DNA of 64,000 nt from Campylobacter sp. RM16192 (GTDB lineage Bacteria; Campylobacterota; Campylobacteria; Campylobacterales; Campylobacteraceae): positions 496,001 to 560,000 of the forward strand of contig NZ_CP012552.1 of assembly GCF_004803855.2 (NCBI RefSeq), in the 5' to 3' direction. Positions 36,771 through 45,670 of the stretch are shown piece by piece. The notes below the pieces were generated by a model. That model did no database searches, had not been told where the DNA came from, and saw only the letters and a program-made list of their open reading frames with translations. Positions within the stretch are counted from its first letter, which is position 1. Each line of letters begins with the position of its first letter. The translations under genes were made by a program, and so were the position numbers.

Positions 36771-38727
36771 ACTTAAACTCTACGTAATAATTTCTCTCTG
36801 CTGCTGGAACGTATTTGTTGTTTGTTTTGTCTTCAGAATCATTATATTTTTCATTAAATAGATTTTTGACTCCGCCCGCCACTGAAAAGCCATTTTTGAG
36901 TTTATATTTCAATCCAAAATCAACTACAGTTTTAGCATCTATTGTCTTGTAATAACTATCAAATTGGCTTGAGTAGTATTTAAGATCTGTTAATATGTTG
37001 AAATTTTTAATTGGTTCATAGTTTATACCAAATACAAATTTGCTTTTTGATACGTAAGGAACTCTTTTGCCGGCTTTTTTACCTTTTTTGATTTTGGCAT
37101 CTATGTATGAAAATGTTTGGCTTAGTTTTAGACTGTCAAATAGGTTTTGCTCTGAGTAAAGTTCAAATCCCGAGCGTCTTGTCTCGTCTATATTATAAAA
37201 TTTCCAAGCTTCAGCGTGCTTGCCAAGGTTCTCTTGTATAATTTCATCTTTTGTAGTTGTGATAAATGCTGTAGCACTAAAGTATTGACCCAAGATAAGA
37301 TCTCTTAACCCAAACTCATAAGTGTAAAAAATTTCAGGCTTTAGATTATTTATTTTGTATTCTGGCACCCCGGCTACCTTTACTTTATCGGTTAGTTGAG
37401 TAGGTGTTGGAGATATATATCCACGCTCAAATTTAAAGTAAACATTTCCTGTATCTGAGTATTTAAAGCTAGGGCTTATCTCAAATGCGTGGTTGTTCAT
37501 ATTTTTGTTTTCAACTATTGTCACTATTTCAGGAGGCATAGGAGGATTTGTAGTCTTTGAATATCTGTTAATATCATACATTGCCTTTTCAAATCTATAT
37601 CCGCCTGTTAGTGAAAAAGCATCTGTAAAGTCATGTTTCTCAAACACATAAAACGAATGAGTCTGTTTTTTAAGATCTATAAGCGTGTATGTGTTAAGCA
37701 CTGGACCCATTTTTATATTTCTCTCTCTTATGCCTTTATTTTGAAGGTAGTCATAGCCTGCTATAAATTCACCGTTTCCGTAATCATATCTACTCTTTAA
37801 GTTTGCACCCAGTTTTTTGTCTGTAAAATCGCTATTAGCTGCACGCATGCTTATTTCTTGATAATAAGGCATAAAATTTAACTTAAATTTATCACTAAGC
37901 GCTATTGCATATTCAGCACTAATATCAATTTTTTTATGAGTTGTTTGTTCTTCAGGTGCACCAGCTTGTTTTCTGTTCTTTTCTAGTTGAGTTTTAGTGA
38001 TAGGGCCCGTAGTATCAATTTTATTTTTATAATAGCTTGGATTAATCGCCAGTGTTTGATTGTCTGAAATTTGGTAATTTATACCAAGACTTGTGTAAAA
38101 TCCTCTTTGTTTATCGCCATCTCTGTAGCCTTTTTCATCAAATGCTTTGAAATTTCCTTTTAAGAATAAATTTTCGTTTGCCATTCCACCTAGGCCTAAA
38201 TTTAGGTCTTTATAAGAGTAAGAAGCTAGTTTGGTTGAGACGTTTGCATAAAAATCTCTAGGTTTTTGTTTTGTTATAATGTTTACTACGCCACCGCTTG
38301 TTCCGTTACCGTATAAAACAGCTCCGCCACCAGGTATGATTTCGATTTGTTCGATATCTTCAATAGCTAAAAAGTTTACAGGAACAAATAGGTGTGAGCT
38401 GTCAAGCATGTTTAAAGCCATGCCATTTAATAAAACTTTAACAGATGTATTAGCTTTTTTCCCTTGACCTCTTAAATCAATTGTTTTGCCAAGACCAGAG
38501 TTTATAAAATTTACTCCAGGAGCTTTTTCTAATATCTCTTCTACATCTTTATATCCGCGACTTTCTATCTCTTCTGATGTGATGATATAGACATTTTTAA
38601 CCTCATCTTTTAGAGGACTTTCAAATCCTGTGGCTGTGATGACTGTCTTGTCAAGCTTTGTTGGAGCCTCTGCTGCAAATAGACCTACTGCTGCAGCAAT
38701 GCTAATACACGCTATCTTTCTAAACAT
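36760..38727 (-). CDS. chuA: TonB-dependent outer-membrane receptor (ChuA-like)
   Basis: This 655-residue protein has a signal peptide (cleaved near FAAEA), a TonB box-like KTVITATG, a plug domain (EEIESRGYKDVEEILEKAPG; GGGAVLYGNGTSGGVVNI near residues 130-150) and a beta-barrel ending in EFKYAY. It resembles its neighbour at 39916-41925 along the whole length. Position between exbBD and chuBCD suggests heme. The FRAP/NPNL motif of classic heme receptors was not seen; FERGYISPTPTQL stands in its place, so a siderophore ligand is possible. Confidence 0.82.
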   Translation of the reverse strand: MFRKIACISIAAAVGLFAAEAPTKLDKTVITATGFESPLKDEVKNVYIITSEEIESRGYKDVEEILEKAPGVNFINSGLGKTIDLRGQGKKANTSVKVLLNGMALNMLDSSHLFVPVNFLAIEDIEQIEIIPGGGAVLYGNGTSGGVVNIITKQKPRDFYANVSTKLASYSYKDLNLGLGGMANENLFLKGNFKAFDEKGYRDGDKQRGFYTSLGINYQISDNQTLAINPSYYKNKIDTTGPITKTQLEKNRKQAGAPEEQTTHKKIDISAEYAIALSDKFKLNFMPYYQEISMRAANSDFTDKKLGANLKSRYDYGNGEFIAGYDYLQNKGIRERNIKMGPVLNTYTLIDLKKQTHSFYVFEKHDFTDAFSLTGGYRFEKAMYDINRYSKTTNPPMPPEIVTIVENKNMNNHAFEISPSFKYSDTGNVYFKFERGYISPTPTQLTDKVKVAGVPEYKINNLKPEIFYTYEFGLRDLILGQYFSATAFITTTKDEIIQENLGKHAEAWKFYNIDETRRSGFELYSEQNLFDSLKLSQTFSYIDAKIKKGKKAGKRVPYVSKSKFVFGINYEPIKNFNILTDLKYYSSQFDSYYKTIDAKTVVDFGLKYKLKNGFSVAGGVKNLFNEKYNDSEDKTNNKYVPAAERNYYVEFKYAY

Positions 38728-38755
38728 TTTTTATTTTCTCCTTTTTTTGGTTATG

Positions 38756-39196
38756 TTATTTTTTCTTGATGTTTAATTCAACATTTTGTACATTTGCATC
38801 TTTTAAAACCGATATCACATCAACTACTTTTCCGTAGTTTATGGCCTCATCTGCATTTAGAGTGATATTTTTTTTATGAGCAGGGCTTAAATTTGAAATT
38901 TCATCTTTTAAAATTTCGCTATTTAATATTTTTTCAGTCTCGTTTATCTTTAGTATTAAGCCGCCGTCTATTAGATAAAATAATTGGACTACATCGTTTT
39001 CATTGTCTTCTAAATTCGATTTAGTTTCAGGAAGCGCTATATCTATATGTGCAAATTTGTTAAAGGTTGTTGTCACCATAAAAAACAAAAGCAGTACAAA
39101 TATAACGTCGATCAAATTTAGCATCGAAATGCTGGCGCTTTTGTGCCTACTACGACGGACAAACTTCACAGCACTTCCTTTCGCAACATCTGCCAA
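38756..39196 (-). CDS. exbD: ExbD, proton-channel component for TonB
   Basis: This 146-residue protein has one transmembrane helix near residue 30 with the essential Asp in NLIDVIFVLLLFF, and a periplasmic domain. With ExbB it uses the proton gradient to drive TonB. The start lies 47 bases inside the end of exbB, an unusually long overlap. Confidence 0.92.
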   Translation of the reverse strand: MADVAKGSAVKFVRRSRHKSASISMLNLIDVIFVLLLFFMVTTTFNKFAHIDIALPETKSNLEDNENDVVQLFYLIDGGLILKINETEKILNSEILKDEISNLSPAHKKNITLNADEAINYGKVVDVISVLKDANVQNVELNIKKK

Positions 39197-39782
39197 ATAG
39201 GCTTATTAATCTGTTTAAGTCATTTAGTATAAAATCTATCTTTTTGTTTATCATAAGGTGAAAAACTAGACATGGAATACCGACTATAAGTCCGGCAGCT
39301 GTCGTATAAAGAGCTTCAGATATGCCTATGGCTACGAGTGGGGCATTTATGCTTGAGCTAAGTCCTTCAAATGCCTTAATCATACCTACGACAGTTCCTA
39401 AAAGTCCAAGTTGCGGGCTTGCACTAGCGCAAAGACCTAGTATCCAGCTTCTTTTTTCTAAATTTGAAAGCTCTACTGTTACAGCTTCTTCTATGATATA
39501 TTCTATTTGAGTTTTGCTTGTGGAGTTTAAATTTTCTATATTATCAAGAACCATTATAGTTGTTTTTGCAAGGGAGTTTTTATAATTTTTACAAAAATCC
39601 CTGATTTTTTTTGTGTCGCCTTCTAGTATTAAGTTACTAAGTTTCATTTTAAAATTACTTGTAGAATCTATCTCTATAAAAGTAAAATAAAATGCCTTTT
39701 CAAGTAGTACTGCAACAGCTAAAATACATAGGAAAAATATAGGCCACATAAATATGCCGCCCGTTTGTAAATATTCATACAT
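39150..39782 (-). CDS. exbB: ExbB, proton-channel component for TonB
   Basis: This 210-residue MotA/TolQ/ExbB-family protein has three membrane helices; the signature LGLLGTVVGMIKAFEGL lies near residue 125 and ALYTTAAGLIVGIP near 160. It opens the run exbB-exbD-chuA-chuBCD-tonB and is preceded by a Fur-like motif. Its C-terminal tail, which lies in the overlap with exbD, is unusual in having five cysteines (GRCCERKCCEVCPS). Confidence 0.92.
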   Translation of the reverse strand: MYEYLQTGGIFMWPIFFLCILAVAVLLEKAFYFTFIEIDSTSNFKMKLSNLILEGDTKKIRDFCKNYKNSLAKTTIMVLDNIENLNSTSKTQIEYIIEEAVTVELSNLEKRSWILGLCASASPQLGLLGTVVGMIKAFEGLSSSINAPLVAIGISEALYTTAAGLIVGIPCLVFHLMINKKIDFILNDLNRLISLFGRCCERKCCEVCPS

Positions 39783-39842
39783 GAGCTTCCTCTTTGACTA
39801 TATGTTTCTTAGGTTCAAGTGAGAATTGTAGCATCAAAAATA

Positions 39843-39867
39843 TTAATCGATAATTAAAATCAGTATT
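39843..39867 (-). promoter_or_regulatory. Fur-like operator upstream of exbB
   Basis: The motif CGATAATTAAAATCA within a longer conserved block lies about 60-85 bases before exbB. It matches TGATAAT-N-ATTATCA at 11 of 14 fixed positions, and the same block occurs at 42018-42042. Confidence 0.5.
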
Positions 39868-39869
39868 TT

Positions 39870-39897
39870 AAGGCATATCTTTATTTTGATATGCCTT
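39870..39897 (-). terminator. Terminator of the second TonB receptor gene
   Basis: AAGGCATATC and GATATGCCTT form a perfect 10-bp stem with an 8-base loop about 18 bases beyond the receptor stop on the minus strand, followed by a T-rich stretch in that direction. Confidence 0.75.
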
Positions 39898-39915
39898 ATT
39901 GAAAGCATTTTCAAT

Positions 39916-41925
39916 TTAGTAGTTATATTTAAACTCTAAATAGTAGTTTCTTTCTGGAGCAGGGTAGTATGAACCCTTTCCTGTAGTCTCGTAGTATGAA
40001 TAGTATTTTTTGTCAAATAGATTTTTTATACCGGCAACTACTGAAATATTTTTTGTGAAATGATATTTAGCGGATATATCAACTAATGTTTTGGAACTCA
40101 TTTTTTCTCTCTTTTGATTTAAAATTTTTGAATAGTATTTTAAATCAGCGTATAAATTAAGATTCTTAATAGGTGCGTAATCAGCTCCTAATACAAATTT
40201 TTCTTTTGCTACTCCTGTGAGCTCTCCTCTTGTAGTTTTTTCTTCATATGTATTATTATCTCCATCTTGTAATGTTGCCTTTGTGCTTACGCGACTGTAT
40301 GACTCGGTAAGCTTTAACTTATTGTCTAAAAGATATTGTTCTGCATAAATTTCAAATCCATATCTTTTTGCTTTATCAATATTTATCCATTTTCCCTCGA
40401 AATTGCCATGTGCCATATTATAATCTGTCCATCTTCTATATATCATATTTTTAGTATCAGTATAAAATATGGCAGCGCTAAAGAATTGATCAAAAAATAT
40501 ATCTTTAAAGCCAACTTCGTAAGTATAAAAAGTCTCAGATTTTAGATTATTTAATTGAAATTCGTAATTGTCAGGACCAATTTTAATATTATCTACAAGC
40601 TCTTGAGGAGAAGGCGATACAAAACCTTTTTCAAATTTTAGATAGACGTTTCCTGTATCTGAGTATTTAAAGTTAGGGGTTATTTCAAATGCGTAAGAGT
40701 TAGTATTTTTTTTACTATTAGAGGCAGGTCTTTTGAATCTTGGACTAAAAGGTCTTTTTATGTCATACAGTGCTCTTTCGTATCTTCCGCCAAAGTTAAA
40801 AGAGAATACATCTGTAAAATTATGTTTTTCAAAGAAATATACCGAGTGAATTTCTTTTCCTAATTCATCTTTGTTTTGTATTTTATCATAGACATCTTCG
40901 TAGTTGTATCCAAATATCAACTCTCCTTTATCGTAAGTAAATCTATTTTTTAAATTTGCACCTACTTTTTTATCTGAAAACACTTCTTCTTTTTTACTTT
41001 CTTTTTTAAATTTTGTATATAAGTAGTATGGCATAAAGTTGATTTCATAGCTATCGCTAAGTTTTAAAGAATAATCAAGCGTAATGTCAAATTTTTTATA
41101 AACTTTTGGATCTGATAATTTGCTTGATTGGCGACGATCCTCATTAACTTGCTTCTTTGTAAGGGCACCACTTTGATTTTTATATTTTTGAGAATAAAAG
41201 CTAGGGGTTATTGCTATGCTTTGATTATCGCTTATTTGATAATTGATTCCGCCGTTTATATAATATCCGTTTGTCTCTTCTTTTTTTCTGTATCCTTTTG
41301 AGTCAAAAGCTTTTGCACTAAATTTTAAGAACAGATCATCATTTACCAGCCCTCCTATGCCTATAACCGCATCTTTATAGTTATATGATGCAATTTTTGA
41401 TGATGCATTTAAATAAAAATCTCTAGGCTTTTTCTTTGTGATTATGTTTACAACACCACCTGCAGTTCCTCCTCCGTATAGTACGGCTCCACCACCAGGT
41501 ATTATCTCAATTTTTTCTATATCTTCAACAGCTATTAAATTTAATGGTGTATTTATACCTGAGTGAGCTGTTTTGATGACGTTTAGATTTACTCCATTAA
41601 TTAGGGTTTTAACGTTAGTGTGCGCATATGCTCCTTGACCTCTCATATCAATTTTTTCACTACCAAATATATCAGCATTTGATATATATACTCCAGGGGC
41701 TCTTTCGAGTACTTCGGTTACACTTTTATAACCACGATCCTTGATCTCTTCAGAGGTTATAATATATGCGTTTTTTACCTCGTCTTTTAACTGTGTTTCA
41801 AAGCCTGTTGAGGTTATGATTGTTTTTTCAAGCTTTGTGTTTTTGTTTTCTGCAGCATGCAAATTCATTGCTACAGCAAAAGATACAATTATGGCTATCT
41901 TACCCGCCTTTGAACTTTTGTCCAT
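39916..41925 (-). CDS. TonB-dependent outer-membrane receptor, paralogue of the ChuA-like protein
   Basis: This 669-residue receptor has a signal peptide (cleaved near LHAAE), TonB-box-like KTIITSTG, plug (EEIKDRGYKSVTEVLERAPG; GGGAVLYGGGTAGGVVNI) and a barrel ending in LEFKYNY. It is similar throughout to the 655-residue receptor and probably arose by tandem duplication. Barrel loops differ, so the two may bind different ligands. It has its own Fur-like motif and terminator, so it can be expressed apart from the exbB-led genes. Confidence 0.85.
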   Translation of the reverse strand: MDKSSKAGKIAIIVSFAVAMNLHAAENKNTKLEKTIITSTGFETQLKDEVKNAYIITSEEIKDRGYKSVTEVLERAPGVYISNADIFGSEKIDMRGQGAYAHTNVKTLINGVNLNVIKTAHSGINTPLNLIAVEDIEKIEIIPGGGAVLYGGGTAGGVVNIITKKKPRDFYLNASSKIASYNYKDAVIGIGGLVNDDLFLKFSAKAFDSKGYRKKEETNGYYINGGINYQISDNQSIAITPSFYSQKYKNQSGALTKKQVNEDRRQSSKLSDPKVYKKFDITLDYSLKLSDSYEINFMPYYLYTKFKKESKKEEVFSDKKVGANLKNRFTYDKGELIFGYNYEDVYDKIQNKDELGKEIHSVYFFEKHNFTDVFSFNFGGRYERALYDIKRPFSPRFKRPASNSKKNTNSYAFEITPNFKYSDTGNVYLKFEKGFVSPSPQELVDNIKIGPDNYEFQLNNLKSETFYTYEVGFKDIFFDQFFSAAIFYTDTKNMIYRRWTDYNMAHGNFEGKWINIDKAKRYGFEIYAEQYLLDNKLKLTESYSRVSTKATLQDGDNNTYEEKTTRGELTGVAKEKFVLGADYAPIKNLNLYADLKYYSKILNQKREKMSSKTLVDISAKYHFTKNISVVAGIKNLFDKKYYSYYETTGKGSYYPAPERNYYLEFKYNY

Positions 41926-42017
41926 TTCTAACTCCTTTGTTTTTAATATAATTTTATTTTTTAATACAATTTTTATTTTTTATTAACTTGTTGAGCAAAA
42001 TGATATAACTTTATTAC

Positions 42018-42042
42018 TTAATCGATAATTAAAATCAATATT
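42018..42042 (-). promoter_or_regulatory. Fur-like operator upstream of the second TonB receptor
   Basis: The block containing CGATAATTAAAATCA is nearly identical to that before exbB and lies about 95-115 bases before the receptor start. Confidence 0.5.
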
Positions 42043-42116
42043 GTATAAATAAAAAGAGACTATTTTTTAAATATGTGATTTGATAAATTTAATTTGTGTA
42101 ATACTTGATATTGAGT

Positions 42117-42138
42117 AAGTCGCCAACTTTGGCGACTT
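42117..42138 (-). terminator. Terminator of hugZ
   Basis: AAGTCGCC and GGCGACTT form an 8-bp stem with a 6-base loop about 30 bases beyond the stop on the minus strand. Confidence 0.7.
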
Positions 42139-42166
42139 TATTATTTGATTAGAAAATATTTTAGTG

Positions 42167-42958
42167 TTATTTTTGGTGTGGATTGTGAGGGTTATGTCCG
42201 TGAGGATTGTGGCCGTGCGGATTTTTTCTGTGAGGGTTACTTTCTCCTGCTGCTTGGCTTAGTTTAAGACCCTTTGAGTTGTATGCTGCACCAAATCCTT
42301 TTACGTATCTGCCGTCTTTTAGCTCAACTTTTATGATGTAAAAGTCAGACATGTTTCTAAGTTGTTTTATAGCTGATTCTTTAGGGTTTTTCTCTGCTAA
42401 TTTATCAAAAATTTCATTTCTAAGCGCCTCATCCTCTATAAATTTAGCCTCGCCTTTTATGCTTAGACGATGTCTCGCAAATATAGTTTTTGCTGTACTT
42501 TCATCCTCTATAAATAGAAGTGAAATTTTATTTGGATTTGCTTTTATTGAGTGATAATGCTCAGCTACTGAACTTAAGCAGATGTATATAGCATCATCAA
42601 TTTTTACAAATGGCGCATAAGAGCCAACGCATTGCATATCTTGATGTACGCTTGAAATAACAACAGTTTTTAGGCTATCTACAAAATCAACCATTCCTGC
42701 TTCAATCTTTTCAAGACCGTTTCCGACATCAATACTTCTATAAAGCGTCATTATGGCATCTTTATAGTTGCCGTCGCTTGCTTTTTGTAAAAATGGTGCG
42801 AAGACCTCACCTTGATCACATGTGATAATAAGTCCGTCTTCGTTCATGTCAGTTAGTTTTACGTTGCTTACATCTTTAAAAGAACCAAATCTTTTGCAAA
42901 ACGCAACTACGGTATCATGATGATCCGAGTTCATATGCTCAATCGCCCTTTCTTTCAT
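42167..42958 (-). CDS. chuZ: HugZ/ChuZ-family heme oxygenase with His-rich tail
   Basis: This 263-residue protein belongs to the split-barrel HugZ/ChuZ heme oxygenases, which degrade heme with oxygen to release iron. An N-terminal DUF2470-like part (AIEHMNSDHHDTVVAFCKRF, residues about 5-25) is followed by the FMN-binding-like barrel (YAPFVKIDDAIYICLSSVAE near residue 115). The C-terminal segment after residue 240 is a striking His/Asn/Pro repeat (NPHGHNPHGHNPHNPH), perhaps for metal or heme binding. It is a single gene next to the heme locus, with GGAG before the start. An AT palindrome upstream may be a Fur site. Confidence 0.87.
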   Translation of the reverse strand: MKERAIEHMNSDHHDTVVAFCKRFGSFKDVSNVKLTDMNEDGLIITCDQGEVFAPFLQKASDGNYKDAIMTLYRSIDVGNGLEKIEAGMVDFVDSLKTVVISSVHQDMQCVGSYAPFVKIDDAIYICLSSVAEHYHSIKANPNKISLLFIEDESTAKTIFARHRLSIKGEAKFIEDEALRNEIFDKLAEKNPKESAIKQLRNMSDFYIIKVELKDGRYVKGFGAAYNSKGLKLSQAAGESNPHRKNPHGHNPHGHNPHNPHQK

Positions 42959-43005
42959 GTATTCTCCTTAAATTTTAGTAAATCTTCAATATAGTAACAA
43001 ATTAG

Positions 43006-43030
43006 TTATTAATTAATAATTAAAATCAAA
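43006..43030 (-). promoter_or_regulatory. Possible Fur-like site upstream of chuZ
   Basis: A perfect palindrome, TTATTAATTAATAA (43006-43019), runs into TAATTAAAATCA, the same end as in the motifs at 39843 and 42018. It lies about 50 bases before the chuZ start, and just after the ABC exporter gene. Confidence 0.4.
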
Positions 43031-43032
43031 AA

Positions 43033-44613
43033 CTATTTCATTCTGCTTAAATGTCCATTTTCAATACTGTAAATTTTATCTGCACAGTCAAAATAAGCAT
43101 CGTCGTGACTGATTGCAAATACTGTATATCCATCTTGCTTAAGATCTTTTAAAATTTGATTATAAAACATCTTTCTAAACTGTGGATCCTGATCTGCTGC
43201 CCACTCATCAAGCATTATAAATTTACGTTTTTCTATTAGTGCGGCTACCATGGCAAGCCTTTTTCTTTGACCTTGAGAGAGGTTTAGAGTGCTAAATTTA
43301 TCATCTTTCACACTTACTTTTTTATCCAGTATCATCTTTTTAAGCAGCTCGTCTATAAACTTGTCATCATCACTTAAAACCTCATCAAATAGATAAAAAT
43401 CGCTAAAAATTGCGCTGATAGTATTTGAATAGGCTTTTAAATTTTCTTTTGTGATTTGTGTATCATCCACATACATTTCGCCGCTATTTGGCTCAAGCAG
43501 ACCTGCCAATATCATAAATAGAGTTGATTTACCGCTTCCGTTTTTGCCAACAAGAAAGACAACCTCGCCTCTATTTATCTCAAAATTAATATCGCTAAGT
43601 CCAAATTCATCGTCACTACTATACTTGAAATTTATGTTTTTTAGACTTAGTTTGTCCCATGTTTGCGGGAAATTCTCACTCATGTTAAATTCGGCTTCAT
43701 ATTGGCTCAGATCAAGTTTTTTTAGCTTCTCGTAGGCTATTTTTGACTTAAATATGCTCGGAATGCTTGAAACAACCATCATAATCGGAGCTCTTAGAAA
43801 TAGTATTGTTATGGCTATGGTGATCGCGTCTTGCAGGGTTGTAACTCCATAAGCAAGGCATACATATATAATTACACCGATAGCGCCAAGCATCATAGAG
43901 CTAATCCAATTGCTGGCAAATGATGAGAAAATTTCGGTTTTTATGATATTTGAGCGAAGATTTTTTGCATTAGGTATAAATCTATCGTTATAAAGCCTTT
44001 TTGAGCGCTCCAAATTTAAACTTAGTTCTCTATGACCTTCGATACTGGTTTGATAATCCTTATATAACGTATCTTCGTTTTGCCTATGAAGTCCGTAGTA
44101 TTTGTAGATATTTTTCATGGATGTGTTGCTGATAAATATAGTAACGCTCATCCAGATAAGCAAAAATATAAAAATTTCATACGACAGATAGGCTATATAA
44201 AAACTTGCAAAAAATATCACAAGACAGCCTTGAATGATATCAGGAATCCTTGTAAAGCCGTTTGTAAGGCTTGTGATATCGCTTGAAAGAGAGGCTAGCA
44301 GATTTGACTTGCCTATGGCGGCTATCTTTTGGTTTGGAGTATCTAGGATGCGTTTTACTATCTTCATTCGCATATCAAAAACAAAGTTGTTACCTATGGT
44401 GGAAAGCGCTATTCTGGATAGGATAGATGAAGCCAGAAATGCTATAAGTAGTCCAAAAAAAGCAACTAAAACAAGAGCATTTTTTTCCGTCAAAGCTAGT
44501 AGGTATTTGTTTATAAAAAATAGTATGAGCATACTTGAGCCGCTTGATATAGCACCTAAAACTATCATAGCTATTATTTTCATAGCAAAACTAAGGGAAA
44601 TTTTCGGATTCAT
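43033..44613 (-). CDS. ABC exporter of the cyclic-peptide/siderophore (PvdE/YojI) type
   Basis: This 526-residue protein fuses a six-helix transmembrane domain (residues about 1-290) to an ATPase domain with Walker A (VGKNGSGKST) near residue 350, a diverged signature NLSQGQRKR and Walker B (KFIMLDEWAADQD). The DEWAADQD form is typical of the PvdE/SyrD/YojI group, which exports peptides or siderophore precursors to the periplasm. It diverges from no neighbour and sits upstream of the heme oxygenase, with a Fur-like motif in front. The exported molecule is unknown; no peptide or siderophore synthesis gene is adjacent. Confidence 0.82.
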   Translation of the reverse strand: MNPKISLSFAMKIIAMIVLGAISSGSSMLILFFINKYLLALTEKNALVLVAFFGLLIAFLASSILSRIALSTIGNNFVFDMRMKIVKRILDTPNQKIAAIGKSNLLASLSSDITSLTNGFTRIPDIIQGCLVIFFASFYIAYLSYEIFIFLLIWMSVTIFISNTSMKNIYKYYGLHRQNEDTLYKDYQTSIEGHRELSLNLERSKRLYNDRFIPNAKNLRSNIIKTEIFSSFASNWISSMMLGAIGVIIYVCLAYGVTTLQDAITIAITILFLRAPIMMVVSSIPSIFKSKIAYEKLKKLDLSQYEAEFNMSENFPQTWDKLSLKNINFKYSSDDEFGLSDINFEINRGEVVFLVGKNGSGKSTLFMILAGLLEPNSGEMYVDDTQITKENLKAYSNTISAIFSDFYLFDEVLSDDDKFIDELLKKMILDKKVSVKDDKFSTLNLSQGQRKRLAMVAALIEKRKFIMLDEWAADQDPQFRKMFYNQILKDLKQDGYTVFAISHDDAYFDCADKIYSIENGHLSRMK

Positions 44614-44643
44614 TTTTGATTTTTAACCTTTTTTGATTTAAAA

Positions 44644-44666
44644 ATCATTATCATATCAGTAAAATG
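44644..44666 (-). promoter_or_regulatory. Fur-like operator upstream of the ABC exporter
   Basis: ATCATTATCATATCA (44644-44658) begins 30 bases before the exporter start and reads TGATATGATAATGAT on the gene strand, a good match to the GATAAT repeats of Fur boxes. Confidence 0.5.
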
Positions 44667-44704
44667 ATAAAAATAAAATTTATCGGCTTTTAGAACTTAT
44701 AAAT

Positions 44705-45670
44705 TTACTCTATACTTAAAAATGCCTCGTCGCTAAAGCCAAAATAGACATTTTCACCGGTCACTAGCTTGTTATCTATAAATTTATCGCTGCTAACGAC
44801 CGCTTTTATTAAGAAGTCTCCGATCTTAACCTTGGCTAAAAGATATGTGCCATAAATGATGGAAACTGAATGTAAAAGCCCGATAAATCCGCCATCAAAC
44901 GGCTCTTTGCTTAGGATTATTTTATTTGGATTGATTGCGATTTTGCTCGCGTTTTTTATAGCCTGCGGCAGGGTAAATTTCACTTCGGAGCCAAAATTTA
45001 AAAAGCCGTTTTGATTTTCAAATATATTTTTTATCTCAAATTCACTCACCTTGCCTCTATGCAAAAACACGCTATCTTGCGCGATTGCGCTTAGCCATTT
45101 CTCATCATGGCTTGCGATTATAAAGCCACTTTTATACTGTTCGTGTTGATATTTGACGGCTTTGCCAAACAGCTTTGAAGTGGCTAGATCTACGCTATTT
45201 GTCGGCTCGTCAAGCAAATTTAGCCTTGAGCGCAAAGCAAGCACGAGAGCAAACGCTATGCGCTGAGTTTGACCCGAGCTTAACTCATAATTTTTCTTAT
45301 CTAAAAAGCTATCGTCAAGCCCTACAAGCTCGAGCGCTTCGCCAACTCTTTGGTTAAATTCGCGCTCTAAATTTCTACTTTTTAACGCAAACTCGAAATT
45401 TTGCCTCACACCTCTTTTAAGAAGCATGGGCTCGGGAAAAAGCACTGAAATTTGACGCAGGGTTTTTAGACTAGGCTTGCTTTCTTTCCAAATTTCGACA
45501 TAACCCGAATTTGGCTTTTGAAGAAAGGACACAACTCTTATAAGCGTGCTTTTACCGCTTCCGTTGTTGCCCATAAGTGCGGTTATACCTCTTGTTTGAA
45601 GCTCTAAATTTTTTATATCAAGCACGATGTTGTTTTCGTATTTTACGAGCACGTCTTTAAGTTTTATCAT
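44705..45670 (-). CDS. tupC: Tungstate ABC importer ATP-binding protein TupC
   Basis: TupC is the ATPase of the TupABC tungstate importer. The 321 residues have Walker A (GNNGSGKST) near residue 36, signature ELSSGQTQR near residue 127 and Walker B (NLLDEPTNSVD). A C-terminal extension from about residue 240 ends in a beta-rich, TOBE-like part (LLAKVKIGDFLIKAVVSSDKF), which may sense the oxyanion. It overlaps tupB by 4 bases. Tungsten is used by formate dehydrogenase in Campylobacter. Confidence 0.88.
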   Translation of the reverse strand: MIKLKDVLVKYENNIVLDIKNLELQTRGITALMGNNGSGKSTLIRVVSFLQKPNSGYVEIWKESKPSLKTLRQISVLFPEPMLLKRGVRQNFEFALKSRNLEREFNQRVGEALELVGLDDSFLDKKNYELSSGQTQRIAFALVLALRSRLNLLDEPTNSVDLATSKLFGKAVKYQHEQYKSGFIIASHDEKWLSAIAQDSVFLHRGKVSEFEIKNIFENQNGFLNFGSEVKFTLPQAIKNASKIAINPNKIILSKEPFDGGFIGLLHSVSIIYGTYLLAKVKIGDFLIKAVVSSDKFIDNKLVTGENVYFGFSDEAFLSIE

